Source: Candidatus Sulfidibacterium hydrothermale (GTDB lineage Bacteria > Bacteroidota > Bacteroidia > Bacteroidales > F082). Taken from it: a DNA stretch of 64,000 nt. Under the pieces are notes generated by a model. The model did no database searches, was not told the DNA's origin, and saw nothing but the letters and a program-made list of their open reading frames with translations. Below, piece after piece: positions 1-9,368 of this stretch. The translations under genes were made by a program, and so were the position numbers. The DNA lies in contig NZ_CP083760.1 in NCBI RefSeq assembly GCF_020149915.1, positions 3,202,087 to 3,266,086 of the forward strand, in the 5' to 3' direction. The first letter of the stretch is position 1. Each line of letters begins with the position of its first letter.

Positions 1-2
1 CG

Positions 3-863
3 GACAATCAGGTGCTTTGCGAACCGGCACGCCGGAACACAGCTCCTTGCATCGCTTACGCCAATTACAAAATAAAACAGGAAAATGAAGATGCCGTTAT
101 TGTTGTGGCTCCTTCCGACCATATCATCCTGAAAGAAGATGAATTTGTCAATGACGTAAAAACCGCCATGGAAGCGGCTGCCGAAAACGACTGGCTGATT
201 ACCATGGGTATCCGGCCCAGCCGGCCCGATACCGGTTATGGCTACATCCAGCTCGAAGGGGAAAATGTTTATCCGAAAGATAACCGGTTGTACAAAGTAA
301 AAACCTTTACCGAAAAACCCAATCTCGAAATTGCCAAATCGTTCGTCGCCAGCGGTGATTTTCTCTGGAACTCCGGCATTTTTATCTGGTCGCTCAAAAG
401 CATCATGTCGGCTTTTGACAAACATCTTCAGGAAGTAGATTCATTATTTGCCAAAGGCATATCCAAATACAACACGCCCGAAGAACCGGCTTTCATTAAA
501 GAAACCTATGCGGTATGTAAAAATATCTCCATCGACTACGGCGTAATGGAAAAATCAGAAAACGTGTATGTATTGAGCGTTGACTTTGGATGGTCTGACT
601 TGGGCACCTGGGGTTCGCTGTATTCTATTCGCGAAAAAGACAAAAACCAAAATGCGGTGGTGGGCGAAAATGTCATGCTGTACGATACCCAAAACTGCAT
701 TGTTCACATGCCTAAAAACAAACTGGTTGTCCTGCAAGGACTGGATGATTATATCGTAGTGGAGCAAGATGATATTTTATTGGTATGCCGCAAACAAGAC
801 GAACAAAAAATCAGACAGTTCGTGAACGATGTGAAAATCGAAAAAGGAGAAAAATATGTTTAA
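3..863 (+). CDS. manC: Mannose-1-phosphate guanylyltransferase, 5' end cut by window edge
   Basis: Makes GDP-mannose from mannose-1-phosphate and GTP in the cytoplasm, feeding polysaccharide and glycoprotein synthesis. The frame is open to the left edge and enters with DNQVLCEPARRNTAPCIAYA, the conserved stretch that normally follows about 75-80 residues of nucleotide-binding fold, so the true start is outside the window. Family motifs follow in order: DTGYGYIQ, FLWNSGIF, SIDYGVMEKS and FGWSDLGTW. It ends without a phosphomannose-isomerase domain, so it is the short mono-functional form. A strong hairpin terminator follows immediately. The nearest sugar-export genes are 14-18 kb away on the other strand, so it is not in an operon with them. 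Confidence 0.93.
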   Translation, partial: DNQVLCEPARRNTAPCIAYANYKIKQENEDAVIVVAPSDHIILKEDEFVNDVKTAMEAAAENDWLITMGIRPSRPDTGYGYIQLEGENVYPKDNRLYKVKTFTEKPNLEIAKSFVASGDFLWNSGIFIWSLKSIMSAFDKHLQEVDSLFAKGISKYNTPEEPAFIKETYAVCKNISIDYGVMEKSENVYVLSVDFGWSDLGTWGSLYSIREKDKNQNAVVGENVMLYDTQNCIVHMPKNKLVVLQGLDDYIVVEQDDILLVCRKQDEQKIRQFVNDVKIEKGEKYV

Positions 864-866
864 CCT

Positions 867-898
867 AATCCGGCACAATCATTCTGTGCCGGATTTTC
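867..898 (+). terminator. Rho-independent terminator of the guanylyltransferase gene
   Basis: A perfect 11-bp stem (AATCCGGCACA at 867-877 with TGTGCCGGATT at 885-895), a 7-base loop and a following T-rich run lie 4 bases after the stop codon. It separates manC from the S46 peptidase gene. Confidence 0.85.
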
Positions 899-933
899 AT
901 TTTTAATTCATTACAAACCAAAATTTTACTTAT

Positions 934-3138
934 ATGAGAAAATATCTCTTGATGGCTTTCGCTCTGTTTTTCGGACTGGGAAGCCTGAAAGCAGACGAAG
1001 GCATGTGGATTCCTTTGCTGCTACACAAAAACATGGCAGAAATGCAAAAACTGGGGTTAAAACTCACTGCCGATGAAATTTACAGTATAAACCATGCCAG
1101 TCTGAAAGATGCCGTAGTAATTTTTGGCGGTGGTTGTACCGGCGAAATTGTCTCTCCTGAAGGACTGTTGTTTACTAACCACCATTGTGGTTACTCTTCC
1201 ATTCAAAAGATGAGTACGGTAGAACACGACTACCTGAAAGACGGATTTTGGGCTTACAACAAAAAAGAAGAGCTTCCCATTCCGGGACTTACCGTGAAAT
1301 TTCTCGTCCGGATGGATGATGTTACCTCCCAGGCTTTAAAAGGAGTAACCGACAAGATGAGCGAAGACGAAAGAGAAATGACCGTAGCCAAAAACAGCAA
1401 AGAAATCGCTAACAAAGCTTCTGAAAACGGAAAATACAGCGCTGTGGTAAAACCGCTTTTCGGTGGAAATACCTATTACGTTTATGTTTACAAAGTGTAC
1501 CGCGATATTCGTTTGGTAGGCGCTCCTCCGTCATCCATCGGAAAATTTGGCGGCGATACCGATAACTGGATGTGGCCCCGCCATACCGGTGATTTTTCTA
1601 TTTTCCGTGTTTACATGGCTCCTGACGGCAGCCCGGCCAAATATTCCCCGGACAACGTCCCACTGAAACCCAAAAAATATCTCACCATCAATATCTCTCC
1701 CAAGAAAAAAGGAGAATTTACCATGATCATGGGAAATCCGGGCAGTACCGAACGTTACCTTTCCAGCTATGGTGTGGACATGGCTATCAATCTGGTCAAC
1801 CCTACCATTGTGAAAATCCGCACCAAAAAGCTGAATATCATGAAAAAAGCGATGGATGCCAATCCGGAAGTCCGGTTGCAGTATGCCACAAAATATGCAC
1901 ACACCTCCAATTACTGGAAATATTATATCGGCCAAACACAGGCCCTGAAACGGTTGAAAGTAAAAGCGGAAAAGCAACAACAGGAAGCCGAATTCATGAA
2001 CTGGGTGAATCAAAACCCGGAACGGAAAGCCAAGTATGGCGATGTTTTGGCTGGCTTGAAAAAAGCTTATGAGGGTTTACAAAAATATCAACTTGCAAAA
2101 TATTATTTCATTGAAGGAATTTATCGTGGCCCTGAAATTTTAAAATTTGCTGCAAACTTTAGCGGGCTGGAAAACCAGCTGAAGAAAAAAGATGCAAATC
2201 AAAAAGTTCTTAAAGAAGAACTGGATGCTTTAAAAGGTACCGTGAATAAACATTTTAAAGATTACAACCAAACCATCGACCGTAACTTATTGGCCGCTAT
2301 GCTGCGGATGTATTATCAAAATGTTCCAAAAGACCAGCATCCGGAATATCTTGAAAAGATTGCCAAAAAATACAAAGGGAACTTTGACAAGTATGCCACA
2401 GAAGTATTTAAAAAATCCATTTTTGCCAGCAAAGAAAAAACCGAAGCTTTCCTGAACGATCCGAAAGCCAAAGTATTGGAAAAAGATCCGGCATTACAAG
2501 CCTGGAATGCTTTCCTGGATGAATATCGCCAGATATATGAAAAAACAAAACCGTACCAGGAACTGCTTGCCAAAAATCACCGGTTATATATTGCCGGCAT
2601 TTTGCAGATGTATCCGAATAAAAACTTTGCTCCGGATGCCAACTTTACCATGCGTGTAACTTACGGAACCATTAAAGGATATTCGCCACAGGATGCCGTT
2701 TATGATGATTTTGTCACCCATCTTTACGGCGTCATGCAAAAAGAAGATCCCAACAATCCGGAATTTATTGTTCCTAAAAAACTGAAAGAGCTGTACAAAG
2801 CCAAAGATTACGGACAATATGGCGAAAACGGTCATCTGATTACCGACTTCTTGAGTACCAACGATATTACCGGCGGAAATTCCGGAAGCCCCATCATGAA
2901 TGATCGCGGTCAGTTAATTGGTCTGGCTTTCGACGGAAACTGGGAAGCCATGAGCGGCGACATCAAATTTGATAAAGCGCTGCAACGGACGATTAATGTA
3001 GATATTCGTTATGTGCTGTTTATCATTGATAAATATGCCCATGCTGAAAATCTCATCAAAGAGCTGACCATTGTGAAAGACAAACCGGAAACAAAAAACA
3101 ATACAGAAAATCAGCCACAACCAGTGGCAACAGAATAA
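934..3138 (+). CDS. S46 family dipeptidyl-peptidase, DPP7-like
   Basis: Exported serine peptidase that removes dipeptides from the N-termini of oligopeptides, a way of feeding on protein common in Bacteroidota. Residues 1-20 form a signal peptide ending near LKA. The chymotrypsin-like triad is readable: His in NHHCGY (residues 82-87), Asp in PRHTGDF (about 220) and Ser650 in GGNSGSP. The residue 18 positions after the catalytic Ser (668) is Gly. In the characterised Porphyromonas enzymes this position is Gly in DPP7 (hydrophobic P1) and Arg in DPP11 (acidic P1), so DPP7-like specificity is inferred. Its 734 residues are normal for the family. It is monocistronic, with a terminator on each side. 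Confidence 0.93.
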   Translation: MRKYLLMAFALFFGLGSLKADEGMWIPLLLHKNMAEMQKLGLKLTADEIYSINHASLKDAVVIFGGGCTGEIVSPEGLLFTNHHCGYSSIQKMSTVEHDYLKDGFWAYNKKEELPIPGLTVKFLVRMDDVTSQALKGVTDKMSEDEREMTVAKNSKEIANKASENGKYSAVVKPLFGGNTYYVYVYKVYRDIRLVGAPPSSIGKFGGDTDNWMWPRHTGDFSIFRVYMAPDGSPAKYSPDNVPLKPKKYLTINISPKKKGEFTMIMGNPGSTERYLSSYGVDMAINLVNPTIVKIRTKKLNIMKKAMDANPEVRLQYATKYAHTSNYWKYYIGQTQALKRLKVKAEKQQQEAEFMNWVNQNPERKAKYGDVLAGLKKAYEGLQKYQLAKYYFIEGIYRGPEILKFAANFSGLENQLKKKDANQKVLKEELDALKGTVNKHFKDYNQTIDRNLLAAMLRMYYQNVPKDQHPEYLEKIAKKYKGNFDKYATEVFKKSIFASKEKTEAFLNDPKAKVLEKDPALQAWNAFLDEYRQIYEKTKPYQELLAKNHRLYIAGILQMYPNKNFAPDANFTMRVTYGTIKGYSPQDAVYDDFVTHLYGVMQKEDPNNPEFIVPKKLKELYKAKDYGQYGENGHLITDFLSTNDITGGNSGSPIMNDRGQLIGLAFDGNWEAMSGDIKFDKALQRTINVDIRYVLFIIDKYAHAENLIKELTIVKDKPETKNNTENQPQPVATE

Positions 3139-3153
3139 ATACCGTAAAAGCCA

Positions 3154-3188
3154 AAAAAAGCCGGCCATGAGAATTGGCCGGCTTTTTT
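3154..3188. terminator. Bidirectional terminator between convergent genes
   Basis: A perfect 14-bp stem: six A then GCCGGCCA (3154-3167), loop TGAGAAT, then TGGCCGGC and six T (3175-3188). The A-run and T-run flanks make it work for both the S46 gene and the convergent glycoside-hydrolase-like gene, whose stop is at 3208. Confidence 0.9.
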
Positions 3189-3207
3189 ATTTCTGATAAT
3201 TCCAGAA

Positions 3208-5886
3208 CTATTTTACAATAAACTCATCGCAAAGTAATCCGGTTTTTAAACCGGCACCAGAACTCCAGGCCGGAGCAATCCCCCTATTCTTGGCAACCAT
3301 CCGAACATAACGGGCCCGAACCGGTTTTCCTTCCCATTTTACGGTAAGTATCTTCGGACCTTCGTCCCGCGAAGGTTTACTCGGAGCATAATGGTAAACA
3401 AGCGTATAATCTTTTCCGTTTTCCGATACATAATAATTTACTGCCAGAGGGAAAAAGATGCGATACCAACGTGTTTGCTGGAGAAAATGAGCCGCAATTT
3501 CATGAATATCCTGTATCGAATCCAAATCAACAGTGACTACCAAATCTTTTTTCAGAAAACCTTGCCAGTGCACATCATGAAAGTTGGCACTTGCCAATAA
3601 TCCATCGGTAAGGGCTCCGGGACCACCACCAGTGCGGTATTTTGAAAACTCATTTTCCAACTCGGGTTTTCTTCCCAATGCTTTACTGACAACCACCGAT
3701 TGTTGATACGTACCGATTCTTTTTCCGTTCCTGAACACGCCGGCAACCAAATCAGCATCCTGATGAAGAAGAAAAGGGGCCGAATACAGCCGGGAAGAAG
3801 CATCCGGTTTTGTCCCGTTGAGATTATACCGGATTATCGCATTGTCAACATTGGTCAAAAAACTGATTTTCAAACCTTTTCCCGGAGTAGAAACTGTTGT
3901 TTTCATAGTTAGGACAGGCGCCATAAATAAATCATCAAACCAGGCTGTTCCGTGCGTGTTCAGAACAAGACTCACGGAAATCCGTTGTATTTGCCGTGTG
4001 CTGTCAGACGGCGTAATAAACCATTCATATTTTTTCCACTGGTTGGTCAGCAAAAAAGTTTTGGAGCCGGCACTTCGCGCACTGACTGTAAAAGATGGCG
4101 GCGGCGGTTTCCGGTGAAACAAACGCCAAAAGAATCCTTTTTCAGCCCACCGGTCTTCGCGAGGAGCCGCTTTGGCCCAAATCGTAAAATGATAGGTATG
4201 ACCATATTCCAAATAAGACGGGAAAAAAGAAAGCGAAACGCCTTCTCCGTTTTCCGGAGTAACAAGTCGTAATGAATGCTCACCCGAATGAAATACTCGC
4301 GAATCCACAAAGTAAGTAGAGCCGCGATCTTTACCCACATGGGCATAGCATGCCGACGGAACACCTGGAACAGGAAGGTACTCAAAACCGGGATCAATCA
4401 TCATATTTTCCTGTTTTTCAACAGGAGCCGGAGAAGACTTTTTCAGCGAGATTTTGTACACCCGCGTTCCAAAACCATCAATCATGTCTGACAAAACATT
4501 CTTCTCCACCTTCACATTTCTGTTTTCAAACAAAACAGCTGCTTGTCCGGAAGAAACAGTATCCGGTAAAGTAATTGTAAATCTTGATGGCCGGTTCAGC
4601 GTATTCACACAAATAACTACTAATGTACTGTCTTTGGCAAGTGCCTTCACCCGGATATTTGAATCGTTGACTGCAATGGCGTTGATGCTTTCACCCTCCG
4701 AATAAAAAGGTATCAGCTCGGCCGTTTCGAGTGCCATTTTCCCGCACTCGGCCCAGGCAGCAGTTGATTTCGGAAAACCGTTTAACCCTTTACGAACAAA
4801 ATACTGGATGCCCCGGGCCCCGTTAATCAATGCCAAATAAGTCATCGCCCGCAATTCTCCTGGAGTGGGTTCCCGTTTCCAGTTTTCATTACCGCCAAAA
4901 GCCTGGGGAGCAATCCACAACGGCTTTTCCGGATAAAATGCTTTTTCCAGAGAGCGGGTCACCTTTTCCACTACTGTTACCGGCGCATTGGGAATAGGAT
5001 ACGGATCAGCCATAACAATGTCCATAGCACCCGCATAACGCCAAGCCTGCGAAGGAGTCATAAAAACCATAGTAACCGGATGATATGGATCCAGTTTTTT
5101 TATCAACTTATATGTTTCAATAAGCGGTTCCGGTGGTTTACCCTGTCCAACCGGCTCATCGGCAATATACCAGGAAAGCAAGGCGGGATGATTCCGGAAA
5201 GCCAGAATTTCCCGGGTCAGCAGTTCCCGTCTTTTTTCTTGTGACACTTTCATTTTTGAGCCAACACCACCCCCACCGGCAACACTTAACAAATTGTAAT
5301 TCACTTTTATCCCGAGAGCTGCACAACGGTCCATATAAGCTTTCCGTTGTTTAAACGTCTTTTTGGTAATTTTTTGATAGGGTGACATCAGGTTAAACCC
5401 TTTTACCACTTCTTCTTCCGGCAACGTGGGATAAACCGGCGAATAAGAGTAAAATCCAAACGGAATAAACGGCAATCCGTTTACAATCAGCGTTCCATTT
5501 AAACGATCGATTTTTACTTCGTTACGTTTTGGAGGTAAAAGCGTCAGATTAACGGTAGTATCGGTCAGAATATTTCCCGAATGATCTTTTACCACACACC
5601 GCAAAGGTGTTTTTCCTTTGTTGAACCCGGAAAGAGAAAACGAAAGCTGATTCATCCCTTTTTGCAAACCGGATTTCCGGACAAGCAATTGATCTTGCTG
5701 AAACACTTCCCCTTGCAGGGGAGATTTCCCCGGCATGTTTCTCAGGTAAAACAGCATTTCACCCGATTTTTCAGTGGTGTAAAAACTTTGCCGCGGAACC
5801 ACTGTGATTTCCTGGCCATAAAGCCGGACAGAAAAAGCCAATAAAAAGGAAAAAACAATTTGAACCAGCAAATATCTATTTTTCAT
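3208..5886 (-). CDS. Secreted multidomain glycoside-hydrolase-like protein (TIM barrel, CBM-like, CHB_HEX_C, F5/8C)
   Basis: Predicted exported carbohydrate-active protein of 892 residues with a signal peptide (about 1-25, ending YGQ). Apparent order: beta-sandwich (30-120); TIM barrel (125-410) with the strand-4 motif WYIADEP, whose Glu244 matches the acid/base Glu of clan GH-A; a CBM4/9-like sandwich (500-650) starting MIDPGFEYLP; a chitobiase C-terminal type repeat (665-735) with RYNLNGTKPD; and a discoidin/F5-8C-like domain at the end. Where clan GH-A normally has its nucleophile the sequence reads PLWIAPQAFGG, with no Glu. The true family and substrate are unknown. No T9SS C-terminal domain is visible. 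It stands alone; no SusC/SusD pair is adjacent. Confidence 0.72.
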   Translation of the reverse strand: MKNRYLLVQIVFSFLLAFSVRLYGQEITVVPRQSFYTTEKSGEMLFYLRNMPGKSPLQGEVFQQDQLLVRKSGLQKGMNQLSFSLSGFNKGKTPLRCVVKDHSGNILTDTTVNLTLLPPKRNEVKIDRLNGTLIVNGLPFIPFGFYSYSPVYPTLPEEEVVKGFNLMSPYQKITKKTFKQRKAYMDRCAALGIKVNYNLLSVAGGGGVGSKMKVSQEKRRELLTREILAFRNHPALLSWYIADEPVGQGKPPEPLIETYKLIKKLDPYHPVTMVFMTPSQAWRYAGAMDIVMADPYPIPNAPVTVVEKVTRSLEKAFYPEKPLWIAPQAFGGNENWKREPTPGELRAMTYLALINGARGIQYFVRKGLNGFPKSTAAWAECGKMALETAELIPFYSEGESINAIAVNDSNIRVKALAKDSTLVVICVNTLNRPSRFTITLPDTVSSGQAAVLFENRNVKVEKNVLSDMIDGFGTRVYKISLKKSSPAPVEKQENMMIDPGFEYLPVPGVPSACYAHVGKDRGSTYFVDSRVFHSGEHSLRLVTPENGEGVSLSFFPSYLEYGHTYHFTIWAKAAPREDRWAEKGFFWRLFHRKPPPPSFTVSARSAGSKTFLLTNQWKKYEWFITPSDSTRQIQRISVSLVLNTHGTAWFDDLFMAPVLTMKTTVSTPGKGLKISFLTNVDNAIIRYNLNGTKPDASSRLYSAPFLLHQDADLVAGVFRNGKRIGTYQQSVVVSKALGRKPELENEFSKYRTGGGPGALTDGLLASANFHDVHWQGFLKKDLVVTVDLDSIQDIHEIAAHFLQQTRWYRIFFPLAVNYYVSENGKDYTLVYHYAPSKPSRDEGPKILTVKWEGKPVRARYVRMVAKNRGIAPAWSSGAGLKTGLLCDEFIVK

Positions 5887-5926
5887 AGAACTATCTTTTG
5901 CTTTTAGGGAATATTATCGTTGTTTT

Positions 5927-6223
5927 TTAAAGTTTTATCGAGATGTTTACTTTCCCACCTAAGCCCTTTTCTACTATTTCAAACAATGTTTTTAAAGTAA
6001 GGTTACTTCCGTTATTTTCTACTCTGGATATGTAAGTTCGTTTCTTGTTTACCAGTTCGGCAAGTTCTTCCTGCGTGAGTTTTCTCTTTTTCCGGGCTTC
6101 TCTTAATAAAAGTCCTATTTTAAAAGATTCGAATTCCCGTTCTAACTGGTCTCGTCTTTCTGTGCCTTTTTTCCCGTAAACATTGTCTTTTATTTCTTTC
6201 CAGCTTTTCGTGTTCTTTTTCAT
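5927..6223 (-). CDS. higA: HigA-type antitoxin, XRE helix-turn-helix
   Basis: DNA-binding antitoxin of 98 residues. A Cro/C1-type helix-turn-helix occupies residues 35-90 (LLREARKKRKLTQEELAELV, then KKRTYISRVENNGSNL); the N-terminal 30 residues are charged and probably hold the toxin. It starts 2 bases after the toxin stop codon, and its Shine-Dalgarno sequence (GGAG at 6236-6233) lies inside the toxin 3' end, so translation is probably coupled. Toxin-first order is typical of higBA. The palindrome over the promoter at 6590-6605 is the likely site of autorepression. The specific antitoxin family name is inferred from the toxin partner. Confidence 0.85.
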   Translation of the reverse strand: MKKNTKSWKEIKDNVYGKKGTERRDQLEREFESFKIGLLLREARKKRKLTQEELAELVNKKRTYISRVENNGSNLTLKTLFEIVEKGLGGKVNISIKL

Positions 6224-6225
6224 GG

Positions 6226-6579
6226 TTATGGTCTCCTTTCGTCTTTTTCGTTGTAATATTCATTCATTAATCGTACCGCTTTCTGAATTTCTCTTTTGGG
6301 CGTTTTTTGTGTCTTTTTAACAAACCCGTTCAATAAAATTACCAGTCTGCCCCGGTCAAAAAAACAAAATACACGCCAAATGTTTTTTGCCAGAGATATT
6401 CTCGCTTCATAAAGCCCTTTCGTCCCCGAAATTGCTCTCAAATAGTTTTCAGGAACTCTTTCCAATGTTTCTATTGCTTCAATTACTTTAAAAATTTTGT
6501 CCTGTACCTTTTCCGGTTGTTCTTTCAGAAAGTTTTCAAAATAGTCTTTATATGCTATTACTTCCCTTACTTTTTTCAT
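6226..6579 (-). CDS. higB: HigB/Gp49-like toxin of the RelE superfamily
   Basis: Predicted mRNA-cleaving toxin of 117 residues, normal for the phage Gp49-like (DUF891) branch of RelE/HigB toxins. Family landmarks: LPENYLRAISGTKGLYEARI-type segment (residues 57-77), the strand WRVFCFFDRGRLVILLNGFVK, and the basic helix KKTQKTPKREIQKAVRLMNEY. Members of this family cut mRNA on the ribosome, an activity not proven for this one. It is the first gene of a two-gene unit with the antitoxin 2 bases downstream. The promoter -7 element ends only about 5 bases before its ATG, so the mRNA is probably leaderless or nearly so. Confidence 0.85.
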   Translation of the reverse strand: MKKVREVIAYKDYFENFLKEQPEKVQDKIFKVIEAIETLERVPENYLRAISGTKGLYEARISLAKNIWRVFCFFDRGRLVILLNGFVKKTQKTPKREIQKAVRLMNEYYNEKDERRP

Positions 6580-6584
6580 TGACG

Positions 6585-6616
6585 CAAAGGTAACCTAAAA
6601 GTTACATTTTTCCAAG
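6585..6616 (-). promoter_or_regulatory. higBA promoter with overlapping operator palindrome
   Basis: On the minus strand CTTG (6616-6613), 20 bases, then TACCTTTG (6592-6585) match the Bacteroidota architecture TTTG-N19/20-TAnnTTTG. The inverted repeat GTAAC-N6-GTTAC (6590-6605) covers the upstream edge of the -7 element, so a bound antitoxin would exclude RNA polymerase. Autoregulation is inferred from family knowledge. Confidence 0.7.
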
Positions 6617-6685
6617 TGTTTTTTCTTCCTTTTTGGAAACGTTTCCCATACAATACTACAACTCTAAATACCCCATGTCCAAATT

Positions 6686-8077
6686 TTAACAAATATGCTT
6701 ATGATGCTGATTTGTTTTAATTTTTGGACGGGGAGGTTTACATTGTTCTATCAATTCTTTGGTAAAACGATGCATGTCATCAATCAGCATATCGGCCATA
6801 TCGCGACTAAAATTTTCTTTGATAACAATGCGTAAAACTTCCACTTTTTGGGCATCGGGAGGCAAGGTATAAGCCGGGACAATCCATCCCCGCTCACGCA
6901 ATTTATCTGACAATTGAAAAACATTAAATTCCTTACGGTTTTTCACCTTTAAAGCTAAAATAGGCAACTGAATCTCCTTGTTTATTACTTCCAGGTTCCT
7001 GACTTTTCTTAATTTAGAAGCCAGATACCGGGCATTTTTCAGGCTGTTTTCCATCACCAGGCGATAACCTGTTTTTCCCAGTCGCAGCAGGTTATAATAC
7101 TGGGCAATCATCATGGCGCTGCCACGCGAAAAGTTGAGTGTATACGTTGCTTCCTGACTACCAAGATAATTCACATAAAAAATCAACTCCTCCGGAAGAT
7201 CGACCTTGTCACGCATGATAAGCCAACCTACGCCGGGATAAACCAACCCGTATTTGTGACCGGAAACATTAATGGAATGTACATGCGAAAGACGAAAATC
7301 CCATTTAAAATCCGGGTAAAGAAATGGAAGGATAAACCCGCCACTGGCACCGTCTACATGAATAGGAATATGCCAGCCTTTTTCTTTTTCAACTTCTTCA
7401 AGCATGCTGTTAATCTCTTGAATAGGATCAAGTTCACCGGTAAAAGTGGTTCCCATGACAGCTCCCACTGCAATTGTATTTTCATCAATCCGTTCTTTTA
7501 CTTCTTCTGCCGTAATGGTAAAACGGTTTTCTTTCATCGGAATTATCCGCATTTCCACATCAAAATAGCGGGCAAATTTCTCCCAAACTACATGCACATC
7601 CGCACCAATGACCATATTAGGATTGCGTGTTGACTTTCCTTCTTTTTCACGCCGTTTGCGCCAACTCCACTTGTGTGCCAACAATCCCAGCATAATAGAT
7701 TCCGATGAACCAATCGTGGAGGTTCCGATATACTCTTTACTTTCCGGAGCATGAAAAAGCCGTGCCAGCATGTTAACCACACGCGCCTGAATTTTACCGG
7801 TCTGCGGATATTCATCCTGATCAACCAGGTTTTTGTTTAACGTTTCCATGATCAGCTTTTCCGCCTGGGGTTCCATCCATGTGGTAACAAAAGAAGCCAG
7901 ATTCAATGCCGGATTCCCATCAATGTTCAGCTCATCATGGATAAGTTGATAAACGACATCGGCGTCCATCCCCTTTTCAGGAATCTGAAACCGGGGAACC
8001 GGTTTGGTAAAAAACCGGTTAGCATAAGTGGTTGAAACAATTTCTTTTCCGCCGTTTTTTCTTTTTTTAGATATCAT
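6686..8077 (-). CDS. gadB: Glutamate decarboxylase (PLP-dependent)
   Basis: Converts glutamate and a proton to GABA and CO2, the consuming step of acid resistance. Its 463 residues match E. coli GadB (466) closely. The PLP lysine is Lys275 in INVSGHKYG (Lys276 in E. coli); [12 protein letters not shown] (238-249) and [11 protein letters not shown] (117-127) are the cofactor-pocket segments. The C-terminus reads NQHHKHIC; in E. coli GadB a His next to the end plugs the active site at neutral pH, and His461 here could do the same. The start overlaps the MFS gene stop by 4 bases (8074-8077), so the two are translationally coupled. No GadC antiporter is present in the window. Confidence 0.93.
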   Translation of the reverse strand: MISKKRKNGGKEIVSTTYANRFFTKPVPRFQIPEKGMDADVVYQLIHDELNIDGNPALNLASFVTTWMEPQAEKLIMETLNKNLVDQDEYPQTGKIQARVVNMLARLFHAPESKEYIGTSTIGSSESIMLGLLAHKWSWRKRREKEGKSTRNPNMVIGADVHVVWEKFARYFDVEMRIIPMKENRFTITAEEVKERIDENTIAVGAVMGTTFTGELDPIQEINSMLEEVEKEKGWHIPIHVDGASGGFILPFLYPDFKWDFRLSHVHSINVSGHKYGLVYPGVGWLIMRDKVDLPEELIFYVNYLGSQEATYTLNFSRGSAMMIAQYYNLLRLGKTGYRLVMENSLKNARYLASKLRKVRNLEVINKEIQLPILALKVKNRKEFNVFQLSDKLRERGWIVPAYTLPPDAQKVEVLRIVIKENFSRDMADMLIDDMHRFTKELIEQCKPPRPKIKTNQHHKHIC

Positions 8078-9288
8078 GATCTTAAATTTAATTTTTTTGA
8101 TTTACGTTGAAAAATAGTTAACCCAATGGCGATTCCGGAAAAAAAGATACCAAAGTACATAATCACCGGATATCCCATGGCAGCTACAAGATAACCACCA
8201 ATGGCACCGCCAATAACATTATCGATACTTTGAAAAGCATTGGCCAAACCCAATGCTTCTCCGCGTTTTTGCTCATCCGTCAGTTCTACCACACTAATAT
8301 TCATTCCGGTAGAAATAAATGCCCACGAGAAAATCATGAGCATAAAACCGGCTATTCCCACCACATAATAAGGCGTCCACATGCCAATCAGCATCAATAC
8401 AAAACTCAAGGCATAAGACAAAATTCCCAGATTCATGGTGAAAAAAGCACTCTTTTTCTTCGCGATGTTTCCGGCCGTAATGAACAGAAAAACTCCAATG
8501 GCCGTGCTTACCGCATAAACTAACGAAGCCTCACTGGTACTTAAATGAAATGCTTTTTTCATCAGCAGCGGATACATGGCATATACCGGTGCAGGAGCCA
8601 GCAAAACAAAAATCCAGCGGATATTCAGCAGTAAAAGGTCCTTGTTTTTAAAATTCAGAAAATGTTTCCACCGAATATGCCCGTGAAAATAACCGTTAAA
8701 AAGTTCGGCAAAATGTTGCCGTGGCCGTAAAATCTTAAAATGGAGATGGTAATGGGCAGCTTTTGCATTATGATGTTTGTAAAACGGAAGATACACCAAA
8801 ATAGCAATGGCCAAAAAAGGAAGTGCCACCACCGCTTTGGAGTAAATCGAAGTAATCAGCAGGCCGGTGACCGTTCCAAAAGTCATAAAAGCCTGCATCC
8901 GTGCGATATACTTATCCCAAAGTTCCTCCGGATAAGTATGGGTCACCATTACGCTGGCATAAGTAAAAACGCTGGCTGCGGAAGCACCAAAGAAAAAAGC
9001 TGCCGGCACCAGAAACTTTCCGTTCAGCAGCACAATAATAAGCCACGTCAAAAACGAAAGAACCGTTCCGGTAAAAATAAGCCGATTCAACTGAAAACGG
9101 GTAGTCAAATGTCCCCAAAGCACAGCCCCCACAGCAATTCCCAGATTGATCATGGCAAAAGTCAATCCGGCCCGGGACGTGCTGCCCGCCAGCAAAGGCA
9201 AAGCCACAATACCAATTCCCCATACCACGCCGTTTACAATACTAAACGGAAGAGACAGGTAATAAAAATTTGGTTTCTTCATACCCAC
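8074..9288 (-). CDS. MFS transporter coupled to glutamate decarboxylase
   Basis: Inner-membrane major facilitator of 404 residues with about 12 hydrophobic segments. The motif-A-like loop between helices 2 and 3 reads [13 protein letters not shown], and its C-terminal counterpart is [21 protein letters not shown] hydrophilic central loop (about 170-215) separates the halves. The substrate cannot be read from sequence. The 4-base overlap with gadB suggests a shared job: glutamate uptake, GABA export, exchange of the two, or a role in acid stress. It belongs to a different superfamily from the APC-type GadC. A -7-like element TACTTTTA (9317-9310) lies just upstream of the start. Confidence 0.82.
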   Translation of the reverse strand: MGMKKPNFYYLSLPFSIVNGVVWGIGIVALPLLAGSTSRAGLTFAMINLGIAVGAVLWGHLTTRFQLNRLIFTGTVLSFLTWLIIVLLNGKFLVPAAFFFGASAASVFTYASVMVTHTYPEELWDKYIARMQAFMTFGTVTGLLITSIYSKAVVALPFLAIAILVYLPFYKHHNAKAAHYHLHFKILRPRQHFAELFNGYFHGHIRWKHFLNFKNKDLLLLNIRWIFVLLAPAPVYAMYPLLMKKAFHLSTSEASLVYAVSTAIGVFLFITAGNIAKKKSAFFTMNLGILSYALSFVLMLIGMWTPYYVVGIAGFMLMIFSWAFISTGMNISVVELTDEQKRGEALGLANAFQSIDNVIGGAIGGYLVAAMGYPVIMYFGIFFSGIAIGLTIFQRKSKKLNLRS

Positions 9289-9368
9289 TACACTTTGCTG
9301 ATTGTCCTGTAAAAGTAAAACTTTTTATCCACACGTCCCATTCTGTTTGTTTTCAGAACAGGCCATAC

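Noticed and set aside
8074..9288. GadC-type antiporter
   Set aside because: The helix pattern and motif-A loop are those of the major facilitator superfamily, not the APC superfamily.
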